Below, one piece after another: positions 18,011 to 31,338 of a stretch of DNA of 64,000 nucleotides. The stretch covers positions 1 to 64,000 of the forward strand of contig JAFGVI010000118.1 of the NCBI GenBank assembly GCA_016938065.1, read 5' to 3'. Numbering within the stretch: the first letter of the stretch is position 1; each line of letters begins with the position of its first letter. The translations under genes and the position numbers were made by a program. Source of the DNA: Deltaproteobacteria bacterium (GTDB lineage: Bacteria > Desulfobacterota > Anaeroferrophillalia > Anaeroferrophillales > Tharpellaceae). The notes below the pieces were generated by a model that ran no database searches, was not told where the DNA came from, and was given only the letters and a program-made list of their open reading frames with translations.

Positions 18011-20101
18011 ATGAGCATTGAAATCAACAAGATACGCAATATCGGAATCAGCGCCCACATCGATTCGGGCAAAACCACGCTGACCGAAAGAATTCTCTTC
18101 TACACCCAGAGAATTCACGCCATTCACGACGTTAAAGGCAAAGATGGCGTCGGAGCCACCATGGACTCAATGGAACTTGAGAAAGAGCGCGGCATCACCA
18201 TTGCTTCAGCCGCCACCTTCTGCGAGTGGAACAAACATGAGATCAATATCATCGACACCCCGGGCCATGTCGACTTCACCATTGAAGTAGAACGCTCCCT
18301 CAGGGTCCTGGACGGGGCTATTCTGGTGTTGTGCTCCGTCGGCGGCGTCCAGTCTCAGTCCATCACCGTCGACCAGCAGATGAAACGCTACAAAGTTCCC
18401 TGCATCGCCTTTATCAATAAATGCGACCGCAGCGGCGCCAATCCCGAAAGAGTCGTTGAACAGTTACGGGACAAACTGGGCCATAATGCCATCGCCATGC
18501 AGATTCCGATCGGACTTGAAGCCGACCATAAAGGTGTCGTCGATCTGGCCTCCATGCGGGCCATCTATTTTGACGGTGAGAATGGAGAGGTTTTAAGATA
18601 TGAGGACGTTCCGGCGGAACTGCTGGAACTGGCCCAGGAGAAACGCGACGAGCTCATCGAACAGGCCTCCAATTACTGTGACGAACTCGCCGAGGCTTTC
18701 CTCGAAGAGCAGGAGATCAGCGCCGCAATGATTCTGAAGGCTCTGCGCAAAGGGGTTCTGACCCGCAGCGTAACCCCCGTCTATATGGGTTCAGCCTACA
18801 AAAATAAAGGCGTTCAGCCCCTGCTGGATGGTGCCGTCCAGTTGCTGCCGAATCCCTCTGAGGTCACCAATACCGCGCTGGATCTCGATAACAACGAAGA
18901 ACAGATCGAACTGGGCAGCTCCAACAGCGATCCCACCGTGGCTCTGGCCTTTAAACTGGAAGACGGCCAATACGGTCAGCTTACCTATATCCGAGTCTAC
19001 CAGGGCACCCTCGCCAAAGGCGACACCCTGATCAATACGCGCAGCGGCAAAAAGATTAAAATCGGTCGCCTGGTACGCATGCACGCCAGTCAGATGGAAG
19101 ATATCGACAAGATTCCGGCCGGCTATATCGGGGCTCTTTTCGGCATCGACTGTGCCTCTGGGGATACCTTTACCGATCCCAAACTGAACTACTCCATGAC
19201 CTCGATGTTTGTCCCCAATCCGGTCATCTCACTCGCCATCATTCCGAAAGACAACAAGGCTCAGATCAACATGTCCAAAGCCCTGAACCGTTTTTCCAAG
19301 GAAGATCCGACCTTTCGCACCTTCGTTGACGAAGAGACCAATGAGACCATTATCGAGGGCATGGGCGAGCTCCATCTGGAGGTCTACGTTGAAAGAATGC
19401 GACGGGAATACAATGCCGAAGTAACCACCGGCCAACCTCGGGTCGCCTACCGTGAAACCATCACCAAGCGGGCCGAGTTCAACTACACCCACAAGAAACA
19501 GACCGGCGGCTCCGGTCAGTACGGCCGGGTTGCCGGCTATATTGAACCTTACAGTGAAGGCGAGTTTGAATTCATCAATAAAGTTACCGGCGGCGCGATT
19601 CCGACCCAGTACATCTCCTCCTGCGAAAAGGGCTTTAAAGCCGGACTTGAGAAAGGTGCCCTGATGGAGTTCCCGGTTACCGGCATCCGGGTTGAAATCA
19701 ACGACGGTGCCGCCCATGCGGTCGACTCCTCGGAAATGGCCTTCCAGGCGGCCGCCCGCGGCGCCTTCCAGGAAGCCTACAAAAAAGCCAAACCGGTTAT
19801 CCATGAACCGATTATGAAGGTGGTTGTCGAAACCCCGACCGAGTTTCAGGGCACGGTAATGGGAACTATCAACCAGCGCCGCGGCACTATTCTCGGGGCT
19901 CAGGATGAGGGACCGATGTGCGTCGTTGAGAGCCAGGTGCCTCTGGCCGAGATGTTCGGCTACTCTACCGTCCTGCGCTCAAGCACTCAAGGAAAGGCTC
20001 AGTTCACCATGGAATTTTCCAACTATCGCCAGGTGCCTCAGAGTATCACGGAAGAGCTGCAGAAGAAAAAAGCTGAAGAGGGCAAAAAAGGCGCCGCGTA
20101 A
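18011..20101 (+). CDS. Elongation factor G, mitochondrial-EF-G1-like (spdEFG1-type)
   Basis: GTPase motifs ([22 protein letters not shown]) and whole-length resemblance to remembered mtEFG1 sequence ([43 protein letters not shown]). Confidence 0.9.
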   Translation: MSIEINKIRNIGISAHIDSGKTTLTERILFYTQRIHAIHDVKGKDGVGATMDSMELEKERGITIASAATFCEWNKHEINIIDTPGHVDFTIEVERSLRVLDGAILVLCSVGGVQSQSITVDQQMKRYKVPCIAFINKCDRSGANPERVVEQLRDKLGHNAIAMQIPIGLEADHKGVVDLASMRAIYFDGENGEVLRYEDVPAELLELAQEKRDELIEQASNYCDELAEAFLEEQEISAAMILKALRKGVLTRSVTPVYMGSAYKNKGVQPLLDGAVQLLPNPSEVTNTALDLDNNEEQIELGSSNSDPTVALAFKLEDGQYGQLTYIRVYQGTLAKGDTLINTRSGKKIKIGRLVRMHASQMEDIDKIPAGYIGALFGIDCASGDTFTDPKLNYSMTSMFVPNPVISLAIIPKDNKAQINMSKALNRFSKEDPTFRTFVDEETNETIIEGMGELHLEVYVERMRREYNAEVTTGQPRVAYRETITKRAEFNYTHKKQTGGSGQYGRVAGYIEPYSEGEFEFINKVTGGAIPTQYISSCEKGFKAGLEKGALMEFPVTGIRVEINDGAAHAVDSSEMAFQAAARGAFQEAYKKAKPVIHEPIMKVVVETPTEFQGTVMGTINQRRGTILGAQDEGPMCVVESQVPLAEMFGYSTVLRSSTQGKAQFTMEFSNYRQVPQSITEELQKKKAEEGKKGAA

Positions 20102-20157
20102 TGAGCTCTCAGAGTCATAATGCCCAGATCATATACCTTAAAGAGAGGAATTTTATA

Positions 20158-20853
20158 ATGTTAAAAAAAGACTTAATGGTGCGCAACCCCCTGCGGGCCG
20201 TCAGTGATGAACATGGTTACATTCTGCCGGAAGGCGGTTTAGGCGCAGTCGTAGCCCGAGCCGGGGTCGGCAAAACCGCTCTGCTGGTACAGCTCTCCCT
20301 GAATTCAATGCTTAAAGGCGACAAGGCCCTGCATATCAGTCTCGGCGACCCGGTAAGAAAGGTCAGCCTCTGGTACAGAGAGGTTTTCAACAATATCGGG
20401 GTCCATTATCATATCGAAAAAATCGACGAGCTTTGGAATGAACTCCTGCCGCAGCGGTTCATCATGACGTTCAATATTGATGGTTTCAGCGTCCCCCGTC
20501 TGGATGAACGCCTGACCGAACTTGCCGACCAGAATATTTTCATTCCGCAGATGATCCTGATTGACGGTCTGCCTTTTAACAGCGAAACAAAACGTACCGA
20601 TCTGCACGCGTTAAAAGAACTTTCCGAAAAGTTTAACTCTCACATCTGGTTTACGGTCCGCAGTCATCGTCATGAAGAGCCCGATCACGACGGCTTGCCG
20701 GTTCAGATTGCCGAATTTGCCGACCTGCTTGACGTTATCATCAAACTGGAACCCCGCAATGCAGCCATCGGCCTTAAAGTTTTAAAAGGCAGCGGCCCGA
20801 TCTCTTCCCAGGAGCTCTCACTGGATCCGGCCACGATGCTGATTAAACCGTAG
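20158..20853 (+). CDS. RecA/KaiC-like P-loop ATPase of unknown function
   Basis: Walker A ARAGVGKTALLVQ, Walker B-like MILIDGL; start trimmed to the ATG preceded by AGAGGA. Confidence 0.7.
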   Translation: MLKKDLMVRNPLRAVSDEHGYILPEGGLGAVVARAGVGKTALLVQLSLNSMLKGDKALHISLGDPVRKVSLWYREVFNNIGVHYHIEKIDELWNELLPQRFIMTFNIDGFSVPRLDERLTELADQNIFIPQMILIDGLPFNSETKRTDLHALKELSEKFNSHIWFTVRSHRHEEPDHDGLPVQIAEFADLLDVIIKLEPRNAAIGLKVLKGSGPISSQELSLDPATMLIKP

Positions 20854-20890
20854 GGTTTTACGAAGTACCGCATAAGCCTATGATTATATT

Positions 20891-20920
20891 AAAAAAGACG
20901 GAGCCGGCTCCGTCTTTTTT
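20891..20920. terminator. Perfect 30-bp palindromic terminator
   Basis: AAAAAAGACGGAGCC|GGCTCCGTCTTTTTT. Confidence 0.9.
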
Positions 20921-21099
20921 CGTTACAGGATTATCGCCGAAGATGCTGAACGACAAAGGAAGAGAGCAAGAGGAGAAAATGCACCTGACGCCCCGCAGGG
21001 TAAAGGGTTACGATTTTTCTTGAATTCAACCGCGAAATATGACAGGCTCGGTTCCATCAGAAAAAATTTATTCCTGACTTACGTTCTGGAGTTTTTATT

Positions 21100-21546
21100 A
21101 TGAAATATGTTGCCGACATCATGACCCGAGACATCTTCCCCTTGAAATCAGATCAGACCCTAAATGCGGTACGTCTGCTGATGCGCACGGTCCATGTCCG
21201 CCACGTTCCGATTCTGAATGATGAAGAAAAATTTGTCGGTATCCTAAGCCACCGCGACCTGTTGGCCTACTCTATCTCCAAACTGGCCGACATTGACCCC
21301 ATCGCCCAGAATGAGCTTGATCGCCATATTTCCATCAGAGATGTCATGCGCACTGAAGTTGCCACCACCACCGCGACCACAGAGCTGAAAGTCGCCATCA
21401 CCAGTATGCTGAAAAACAAATTCGGCTGCCTTCCGGTGATCGATGAAGAAAATCATCTAGTCGGCATCATCACCGATGAAGACATCATCAGGCTGGCAGT
21501 CAGACTGCTGGAAAAAAGTGAAGGAGCGCAACTGGTTCCGGCTTAA
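21100..21546 (+). CDS. CBS-domain pair protein
   Basis: Two CBS motifs (VADIMTRDIFPL..., VRDVM-like IRDVMRTEV... LVGIITDEDIIRLA). Confidence 0.88.
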   Translation: MKYVADIMTRDIFPLKSDQTLNAVRLLMRTVHVRHVPILNDEEKFVGILSHRDLLAYSISKLADIDPIAQNELDRHISIRDVMRTEVATTTATTELKVAITSMLKNKFGCLPVIDEENHLVGIITDEDIIRLAVRLLEKSEGAQLVPA

Positions 21547-21658
21547 ACTGAACAGAGAGCCGAAAAAATGTAATTGACAAACAGATCTTCCGTTAATAGA
21601 TTCTCTGCCGGAGCAAGTTAACTATCAGTTCTCAACCCATAAAAATTCGAGGAGTCTT

Positions 21659-22345
21659 ATGCGAACCATAAGTATGCACAGCGAAAGAGATGTCACCGCC
21701 GTCAATGAATTTATCTACAGTGTCTACAACTGGATGGCCGTCGGTCTGGCCCTGACCGGGTTCGTCGCCTATTTCGTCGCCAACAGCCAGACGATGATGG
21801 GGCTGATTTTAGGTAACAAACTGGTCTTCTACGGACTCATTTTTGGCGAGCTGGGACTCGTCTTCACCCTGGCCGCCAGAATAGAGCGCCTGCAGCGGAA
21901 CACGGCCGTCGCCTTATACATTCTCTATGCCGTCCTTAACGGCGCCACGCTCTCAACGATTTTCATGCTTTATGCACGCTCGACCATAACCTCAACCTTC
22001 TTTATCTGCTCCGGCACCTTCATCGTCTGCAGCGCCTACGGCATGTTGACCAAACGTGATCTGACTTCAATGGGCAGTTTTATGTTTATGGGCCTGGTCG
22101 GCATCATCATCGCCTCGGTTGTCAACATGTTTGTGCAGAGCTCACAGATGAGTATGATGATCAGCTATATCGGAGTCCTGGTTTTTGTCGGTTTGACCGT
22201 CTACGACACCCAGCGCCTGAAACAGCTGGCTTATTCGCAGGAGGCCAACGGCAAAGGCGCGATTATGGGCGCCCTGACCCTCTATCTCGATTTCATCAAT
22301 CTTTTTTTAATGATGCTGCGGATTGTCGGCGGCGGCAGGGATTAG
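21659..22345 (+). CDS. Bax inhibitor-1/YccA family membrane protein
   Basis: Seven TM segments; VFVGLTVYDTQRLK motif. Confidence 0.9.
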   Translation: MRTISMHSERDVTAVNEFIYSVYNWMAVGLALTGFVAYFVANSQTMMGLILGNKLVFYGLIFGELGLVFTLAARIERLQRNTAVALYILYAVLNGATLSTIFMLYARSTITSTFFICSGTFIVCSAYGMLTKRDLTSMGSFMFMGLVGIIIASVVNMFVQSSQMSMMISYIGVLVFVGLTVYDTQRLKQLAYSQEANGKGAIMGALTLYLDFINLFLMMLRIVGGGRD

Positions 22346-22347
22346 AA

Positions 22348-23040
22348 CTATTGCAATGCCGGATCTTTCAGGGCCGCCTCGCGGAAAGCCTTTTCGCGCA
22401 GGCGGCAGCTGTCACACAGACCACAGGGCCGGCCGGCCGGGTCTGGATCGTAACAGCTCAAGGTTAAACCATAATCAACCCCCAGACTGACCCCCCACCT
22501 GATAATTTCGCTTTTTCTGAGTTTGAGCAAAGGCGCTTGCAGCCGGAAATAGTCGGTTTTTTCCACACCCTGACGGGTGCCCAGGTTGATCGCGCGCTGC
22601 ATGGCCTCCAGGTATTCCGGACGACAATCAGGATAACCGCTGTAGTCCAAGGCGTTGACCCCGATAAAGATATCCCGCGCTCCGACCACCTCGGCCCAGG
22701 CGGCGGCATAAGCGAGAAAAACAGTATTACGCGCCGGCACATAGGTAATCGGAATCAGGGCCTCGACACCCAACCCAAGCCCCGCCTTGGGCACCTCCAG
22801 TGCTCTGTCGGTTAAGGCAGAACCGCCGATCAACCCCATATCGAGATTAAGCACGAGATGCTTCTGCGCCCCGAGCGAAGCGGCCACCTGACGGGCTTTT
22901 TCGACCTCAATCTCCTGCCGCTGGCCGTAGCGAAAACTCAGACAGAAAAGTGCAAACCCCTGATCTTTGGCAATGGCCGCAACCGTCGCCGAATCGAGTC
23001 CACCACTCAAAAGCACTACCGCTTTTTTTTTATCACTCAT
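22348..23040 (-). CDS. queC: 7-cyano-7-deazaguanine synthase
   Basis: [19 protein letters not shown]-loop, C-terminal Zn Cys cluster [21 protein letters not shown]; start trimmed from 23067. Confidence 0.93.
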   Translation of the reverse strand: MSDKKKAVVLLSGGLDSATVAAIAKDQGFALFCLSFRYGQRQEIEVEKARQVAASLGAQKHLVLNLDMGLIGGSALTDRALEVPKAGLGLGVEALIPITYVPARNTVFLAYAAAWAEVVGARDIFIGVNALDYSGYPDCRPEYLEAMQRAINLGTRQGVEKTDYFRLQAPLLKLRKSEIIRWGVSLGVDYGLTLSCYDPDPAGRPCGLCDSCRLREKAFREAALKDPALQ

Positions 23041-23063
23041 CCCACCATTCATCGTTCCCAAAG

Positions 23064-23711
23064 TCACCGCCCCCTCTCAGATGCCGGCCAGAGCAGAGTA
23101 TGCAGCTGCAGCTGCAGGCGAACCCTGACCCGATGTTGCAGAATTAACCCGGCCAGTTCAGCCGGCTGAAAAGAAGCAACCACAGGACTGAAAATAATCT
23201 CTTTGCCGGCTAAAAAAATCAGGTGTTGTTTAATAAAATCAAGACTCCAGAAAAAATCGGCCGCATCGACCAGAACAAACTTGATCTGGTGGTGAGGCTG
23301 CAGGCAGGCCAGGTTGGGCTGGTGAAAGCTATCGACCATGCCGCTGCCCGGGGTTTTGACATCGACAATCAGGTGGGCGCGAAGATCGAGCGACGAGATA
23401 TCAAGGGAACCGTTGGTCTCAACCAGTACCGTGTAGCCGAGATCAAGTAAGGAGCGCACAAGTTCCGGCGTCTGCCCCTGCAGCAACGGCTCGCCGCCGG
23501 TCACCTCAACCAGGGGCACCCGATAAACTGCGACCCGATCGACAATTTCGGCAAGGGTAATTTCCACTCCGTCGGACTTTCGGGCCGCGTAGCCGGTATC
23601 GCAATAAGCACAACTCAGATTACAGCCGGCCAGACGCACAAAAACACAGGGGAGTCCAGCAAATGTGGACTCCCCTTGCAGACTGCAGAAAATTTCGCTC
23701 AGACTGAGCAT
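23064..23711 (-). CDS. queE: 7-carboxy-7-deazaguanine synthase, radical SAM
   Basis: [33 protein letters not shown]. Confidence 0.93.
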   Translation of the reverse strand: MLSLSEIFCSLQGESTFAGLPCVFVRLAGCNLSCAYCDTGYAARKSDGVEITLAEIVDRVAVYRVPLVEVTGGEPLLQGQTPELVRSLLDLGYTVLVETNGSLDISSLDLRAHLIVDVKTPGSGMVDSFHQPNLACLQPHHQIKFVLVDAADFFWSLDFIKQHLIFLAGKEIIFSPVVASFQPAELAGLILQHRVRVRLQLQLHTLLWPASERGR

Positions 23712-23715
23712 AAAA

Positions 23716-24618
23716 TCACTTTTTTTTGGGCTGCATCAAGATAACCACGGGACTGGCAATAAAAATCGACGAATAAGTACCAACCACGACACCGACGATC
23801 ATGGCAAAGGCGAAATCATGAATGACCCCGCCCCCTAAAACAAAGAGGCTGATCAAAACCAGAATTGTCGTCAGCGAGGTCAAAATCGTCCGGCTCAACG
23901 TCTGGTTGATCGAAGCGTTAACGTTGCTGTTGAAATCAACCTTGGCGCCACTTTTCATATTTTCCCGAATCCGATCATAGACAACAATCGTATCGTTCAA
24001 CGAGTAGCCGACAATCGCCAGCAGAGCAGCCAGAATCGACAGCGAAAACTCCTTGTCCAGCAACGCGAACACCCCGACCGTGATCATGACATCATGAGCC
24101 AGAGCGACAATCGCCCCGAGAGCAAAACGCAGCTCAAAACGCACGGTCACATAGATCAGAATGCCGATCAGAGCGTAAACAATAGCCAGCATGCCTTGCC
24201 GGCGCAGATCCTTACCCACCTTGGGGCCGACCATTTCAACCCGCCGGATATCGACATTTTCAGAGCCGAAAGCCTTATCCAGCACCACCTTGATCTCATC
24301 GGAAAGACCAACCAGATCCGATCTGGTTTCTTCCACACGAATCAGAAACTCATGAGTTTTATCACCCTCGAACTGCTGAATGGAGGCATCCCCCATATCG
24401 ACAGCGGCCAGAGCATGACGGATATCATCCGAGGCGACCGTCTTGACAAAACGTACCTGCACCATGGTTCCGCCGGCAAAATCAATCCCGTAATTGAGAC
24501 CGCCGCGGACAAACAATGCGACTATTCCGACAACAATGACAAGCGCGGAAATCATCATGAAAAGACGACGTTTGCCGATAAAATCGACATACATCTTATC
24601 TGAATTAAAGAACTGCAT
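23716..24618 (-). CDS. secF: Protein translocase subunit SecF
   Basis: GLNYGIDFAGGTMVQV, SLNDTIVVYDRIREN. Confidence 0.95.
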   Translation of the reverse strand: MQFFNSDKMYVDFIGKRRLFMMISALVIVVGIVALFVRGGLNYGIDFAGGTMVQVRFVKTVASDDIRHALAAVDMGDASIQQFEGDKTHEFLIRVEETRSDLVGLSDEIKVVLDKAFGSENVDIRRVEMVGPKVGKDLRRQGMLAIVYALIGILIYVTVRFELRFALGAIVALAHDVMITVGVFALLDKEFSLSILAALLAIVGYSLNDTIVVYDRIRENMKSGAKVDFNSNVNASINQTLSRTILTSLTTILVLISLFVLGGGVIHDFAFAMIVGVVVGTYSSIFIASPVVILMQPKKK

Positions 24619-24638
24619 AAAGTAACTCTCCTGGGCTG

Positions 24639-26237
24639 TTAAATACTGAGTTTTTTCAAAGGACGCCGTTCAGACACCATATCAAAGACCAGACGGGTTA
24701 CAAAGATCGCCGTATACAGACTTGAGATAATTCCCACAGAAAGGGTAACGGCAAAGCCTTTGATCGGCCCGGTACCAAACTGATAGAGAACAATTCCAGC
24801 TATCAGGGTCGTGATATTAGCATCCATAATCGTCAGAAAAGCCTTGCCGTAACCACTGTCAAGCCCGGCCCGGGGAGTTTTACCGAGACGTAATTCCTCG
24901 CGGATACGTTCAAAAATCAGCACATTGGCGTCAACCGCCATACCGATTGTCAGAACGATACCGGCGATACCCGGCAGCGTCAGCGTCGCCTGAGCCAGAG
25001 CCAGCATACTCATAATGAAAAGTATGTTCAATACCAGGGCCAGGTTAGCCACCAGCCCGCTCAGACGGTAGTAAAAGATCATGAAACCGACGACCAGAAA
25101 AAAGCCGACAACCATTGAAATAAAACCCTTTTGAATTGAATCGCGCCCCAAAGAGGGTCCGACCGTACGCTGTTCCAGGATTCGAATCGGCGCCGGCAGA
25201 GCTCCGGCGCGCAGCACGATCGCCAGGTCATGCGCCTCCTTGGCCGTAAAACGCCCGCTGACCTGCGCCTGACCACCAGAGATCCGTTCCTGAATGACCG
25301 GGGCTGAATAGACATTATTATCAAGAATAATCGCCAGTCGCCGCTTGACGTTGGCCGCCGTTATCTGATCAAAAAGTTTGGCGCCCTGCGCATTAAACTC
25401 CAGTGAAACGTAGGGTTCACCAAACTGACTGTTGAAACGAACGTTGGCATTGGCGATATACTCACCCGTCATCAGACTCTTTTTTTCGATAGCATAGGCT
25501 CGTTTGCCGACAATCGCGTTTGTTTCCGGATCCCTGGTCTGTTCATAGAGCACTTCGAGATTTTTATTTTTAGCCAGTTCAGCCGCACTGATCTTGGCTG
25601 GATCGTATTGTTCATTGACCAGTTTAAACTCTAAAAGCGCCGTCTTACCAATCAGAGCAATCGCCCGCGCTGTATCCTTAACCCCAGGCAACTGCACGAG
25701 AATACGATTGTTGGCCTGAACCCTGATTTCCGGTTCCGCCACCCCGAACTGATCAATTCGGTTCCGCATGGTCTCAACCGCCTGATCCAGCGAAAGCTTT
25801 TCTATTCTCTGCCGTTCTTTATCACTCACCTGGTAGAGAACGGTCGCACCCTGGGTTGACAGATGCTGCCAGGCCGGAAGCTGATCATGCAGGAAGGTCT
25901 GCAGATGTTCAAGTTCATTGGCATCTTTAAGTTGAAACTTTATCGTCGCGGTTTCAACCCGGCTGACCTCAGCAACCTTGATTTTTTCTTCCTCCAGCAG
26001 ATGCTTTATACTGTCGGTCATCCGGTCGGTCGAAGCCTGGAGCGCTTTTTCGACATCTACCTCCATCAGCAGATGAATACCGCCCTGCAGATCCAGACCT
26101 AAATGGATTTTCTCCGTCGGGAATATTTTTCCCCACCAGTCCGGCAACGTCCCCCCCATCGTCGGGAAGAGATAAATCATGGCTAAAACGATGCTCGCCA
26201 GAACGATCGCCAGCCGCAGTTTAACACTTTTAATCAT
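24639..26237 (-). CDS. secD: Protein translocase subunit SecD
   Basis: LGLDLQGGIHLLMEV, GMAVDANVLIFERIREELR. Confidence 0.95.
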   Translation of the reverse strand: MIKSVKLRLAIVLASIVLAMIYLFPTMGGTLPDWWGKIFPTEKIHLGLDLQGGIHLLMEVDVEKALQASTDRMTDSIKHLLEEEKIKVAEVSRVETATIKFQLKDANELEHLQTFLHDQLPAWQHLSTQGATVLYQVSDKERQRIEKLSLDQAVETMRNRIDQFGVAEPEIRVQANNRILVQLPGVKDTARAIALIGKTALLEFKLVNEQYDPAKISAAELAKNKNLEVLYEQTRDPETNAIVGKRAYAIEKKSLMTGEYIANANVRFNSQFGEPYVSLEFNAQGAKLFDQITAANVKRRLAIILDNNVYSAPVIQERISGGQAQVSGRFTAKEAHDLAIVLRAGALPAPIRILEQRTVGPSLGRDSIQKGFISMVVGFFLVVGFMIFYYRLSGLVANLALVLNILFIMSMLALAQATLTLPGIAGIVLTIGMAVDANVLIFERIREELRLGKTPRAGLDSGYGKAFLTIMDANITTLIAGIVLYQFGTGPIKGFAVTLSVGIISSLYTAIFVTRLVFDMVSERRPLKKLSI

Positions 26238-26301
26238 CAGTTAAAATCCTCGTGCTTATTAAGCTTCAGTGCAAACGTAGAAAACATCTACTCTCAGGCT
26301 A

Positions 26302-26628
26302 TCACTTTTCGTCCGTGACCACCGAAATGATCTGGCCGCGGGCTACCTTGATTCTTACTTTTTCAGCTACTTCGAGCATCACAAAGGTGTCTGCGACATT
26401 AGTGATCCGCCCAAGAATCCCGCCTGCGGTCACAACCTCATCGCCCCGCTTGAGACCGGCGAGCAGCGCCTTATGCTCCTTCTGACGCTTCTGCTGGGGC
26501 CTGATCAAAAGAAAATAGAAGATCACAAACATTAAAATCAAAGGAACAAAGGACTTTAAACCTTCCAGACCTCCCGCGGCACCTTCTGCTCCACCAAACT
26601 GACCCATCGCAAATGCTACGCCCAACAT
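26302..26628 (-). CDS. yajC: Preprotein translocase subunit YajC
   Basis: FYFLLIRPQQKRQKEHKALLAGLKRGDEVVTAGGILGRI. Confidence 0.95.
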   Translation of the reverse strand: MLGVAFAMGQFGGAEGAAGGLEGLKSFVPLILMFVIFYFLLIRPQQKRQKEHKALLAGLKRGDEVVTAGGILGRITNVADTFVMLEVAEKVRIKVARGQIISVVTDEK

Positions 26629-26702
26629 AGATTTCTCCTTCCTGATATTGTAAGATTAAAACATTAACAGACAGTAAACCAGCCCCCGCGGGAAACCGGA
26701 TT

Positions 26703-28876
<2,174 letters not shown>

Positions 28877-29046
28877 CAAGCTAAAGCCTCTCCGTGACCC
28901 CAATCAGTTACCAAAGATCACTCCATCATGCTTACCGGTATCACCGCCAAAAGAGCCCGCTTATAAACCACAACTGCCCACTGAAGTCAACCGTAATCAA
29001 TCTCTCAAGGAAAAAACGAGGTCATAAAGGCAAGGATTGGAACCGA

Positions 29047-29235
29047 TCAGAACTTATTTACCGCATAGAGCAAAGCCAAGCCCGAAAGCATTGCCGACAG
29101 CCCGAAAAACCGCAAGAATTTTTCCGGTTGCTGCCTGATCACCTCCAGAGTTTTTTTGATTGCCGCCGGGGCCAGAAAATAGGGCAGCCCCTCTATAATG
29201 AGAGCCAGCCCCAGAGCCGTCAGAAAATATTTCAT
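29047..29235 (-). CDS. DUF2065 (YjeT-like) small membrane protein
   Basis: 62 aa, two TM; MKYFLTALGLALIIEGLPYFLAP. Confidence 0.75.
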   Translation of the reverse strand: MKYFLTALGLALIIEGLPYFLAPAAIKKTLEVIRQQPEKFLRFFGLSAMLSGLALLYAVNKF

Positions 29236-31187
29236 TGCACTCCTGCCTGCAAACCTTCAAGTTTACGTTTAAACTCGGCTTTAAGCTGCGGATCTGCTTC
29301 CCAGCCGAGAAGATCCTGATAGAGCTTTTTCTGTTTTTCGCAATGACCTTGCACCTCATGAATGGCCACCAGGCGCAGAGCCGCCGGATAACGGTAAGAT
29401 CGACTGTTACTGTCATAGAGCGCCTGATAACGACTCAACGCTTCAGCCAGATCCTGACCATGGTAATAAACCTCGGCCAGGAGAAAGGTAACCCGATCGG
29501 CAAGTTCACCTTTAAGAGCAAGATTTTCGAGCCAGAGCAGAGACGGTTGCGCCTTGGCATAGGCCTGAGCCTTGAAAAAATGATCGGCTACCAGTAAAAC
29601 CAGCTCGGGAAAGTCCCGCAAAAGTTTTTCATTCCGGCGTTTGTCCAGGGAAAAAGAGCTGATAACCTCGGCACTGACCCAGGCCTCCAGACCTTCTCCA
29701 TTTTCGATCTTCGGGGCCAGACGATGCAGACTTGCCAGTAATTCAAGTCGAGCCGCCGGATCTCTGCACTCTTCGTAAATGGAGCGATAAAAATCTGCCG
29801 CCTCAGCAAAACGCTCAAGTTTCTGCAGACAGTTGCCGGCCATAACATCTAGCGCATAACGCCGCGGACTTAAAGGAGCACTCTTATCACAGGCCGGCAG
29901 GAATGCGGGCACATAGCTAACGGTTTCGCAACAATCCCCTTTCTGATAAAGAGCGTGCACAAAGGGATAATAAAAATCTTCCCGCTGCCAGAAGTCGCTG
30001 TCTACGGCCTTGAGCCGACCACCGACGGCTATCGTGGCGCCATAATCTGCGGCTTTATGATCAAGCAGCAACAGAGCTCGCAGATGCTTGATACAGGCCT
30101 TCGAGGCTGTGGGATAAAGCGCGACCGTAGCCTCAAGCCATTGCCTCAGCGCGGCTTCATTTTTGCGGTCAATTTCAAGCAGAAAGCCGTACAGAACAAT
30201 CTTATCCGCCCGGGGGAAATTAAGACTTACTCCCCGCATCAGTTCCGGACGTAACTCGGCCAGCCGCCCCAACTCCTGCAGGCGGCGCGCGGCAAGCTGC
30301 AGTGAAGCACTTAACTTATCCAGTTCGACAGCCTTTTCGGGAAGCTTCAACCAACGCGAAAGCACTGACCTGAATACCTCCGGAGCTTGAACATGCCAGG
30401 CACACTCAATCATCAGCGCAAAAAACTCCTGCTGTTCAATCGGCGTAAGCGTGGAGTTTTGCGGATCATCACTGAGGCGCATAAGCAAAGGCAGAGCCGC
30501 TTTAAAATCTTTAAGCTGATAAAGAGAACGGGCGGCAAGCTCGCAGACCGCACGGCGATCAATCTCTTTTAAGCGCTTTTGATCTGCTTCAAGGGCTGTA
30601 AGCAGCGGCAGCACCAGACTACGGGCGGAGGTGAAATTTTTTTCGGCAAAAAAACGCCGGCTCAAATCAAAACGCGCCACCATTGCCGAATCGGTTTGCG
30701 GATGTTCTTTAATCAATTGACTGAAGATTTCACGGCCCGCCGCAACGTCACCGGCAGCCAAAAAACAGTTGCCCAGACGCAGCCCCAGACGGGCCGGATC
30801 AACCCCGAACTCCTTCAATCCGGATGTTTTTTTGAGCTCCGGCAACAGACTTGCCGCCCGCTTACAGGCACCGGTTTCGAGGGAACATAAAAGGAGAACA
30901 ACCCGAACCCGTTCTCCCAGCTCGGATTGTGGGTAATTGCGCAAAAACCGCTCCAACTCAACCTGGGCAAAATCGTACAGCCCATCAGCAAAAGCGCCAA
31001 AGCCGACTCTGGCATCAGCATACTCATCAGCTGACAGTGGCGCCCCCCCGAAAACGCCAAAAGCCAACAGCAGTGCAATCAGAAATATGACGACAGCCTT
31101 AGCCGGATTGAACAAGGCAAAAAAACGAAAATTTCTTCCCGACTTCCGCCGCAACCACATTAAAACAGAGTATAAAAAAGTCGACAC
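29232..31187 (-). CDS. Tetratricopeptide repeat protein
   Basis: 651 aa with N-terminal TM and multiple TPR-like repeats. Confidence 0.75.
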   Translation of the reverse strand: MSTFLYSVLMWLRRKSGRNFRFFALFNPAKAVVIFLIALLLAFGVFGGAPLSADEYADARVGFGAFADGLYDFAQVELERFLRNYPQSELGERVRVVLLLCSLETGACKRAASLLPELKKTSGLKEFGVDPARLGLRLGNCFLAAGDVAAGREIFSQLIKEHPQTDSAMVARFDLSRRFFAEKNFTSARSLVLPLLTALEADQKRLKEIDRRAVCELAARSLYQLKDFKAALPLLMRLSDDPQNSTLTPIEQQEFFALMIECAWHVQAPEVFRSVLSRWLKLPEKAVELDKLSASLQLAARRLQELGRLAELRPELMRGVSLNFPRADKIVLYGFLLEIDRKNEAALRQWLEATVALYPTASKACIKHLRALLLLDHKAADYGATIAVGGRLKAVDSDFWQREDFYYPFVHALYQKGDCCETVSYVPAFLPACDKSAPLSPRRYALDVMAGNCLQKLERFAEAADFYRSIYEECRDPAARLELLASLHRLAPKIENGEGLEAWVSAEVISSFSLDKRRNEKLLRDFPELVLLVADHFFKAQAYAKAQPSLLWLENLALKGELADRVTFLLAEVYYHGQDLAEALSRYQALYDSNSRSYRYPAALRLVAIHEVQGHCEKQKKLYQDLLGWEADPQLKAEFKRKLEGLQAGVQ

Positions 31188-31302
31188 GTTACCCGGACCG
31201 TTTTGGCTGAACGATAATCTGATTTTTAGAAAAAGGCACTAATTTCCTACAACGGCACCGGACTTTGGTCAAGCTGAATTTTTTTAAACATTTACTATCC
31301 GC

Positions 31303-31331
31303 TTGACATAAAAGCTTCACATAAACTACTA
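31303..31331 (+). promoter_or_regulatory. Candidate sigma70 promoter of crcB
   Basis: TTGACA (31303-31308), 17 bp, CTACTA (31326-31331). Confidence 0.4.
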
Positions 31332-31338
31332 AGCCTGC

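Noticed and set aside
19229-19804. 191-aa minus-strand ORF inside the EF-G gene
   Set aside because: Antisense artefact of a strongly biased conserved gene.
31188-31338. Fluoride riboswitch upstream of crcB
   Set aside because: I could not find the conserved crcB riboswitch core in the 150 bp upstream; an Rfam scan would be decisive.
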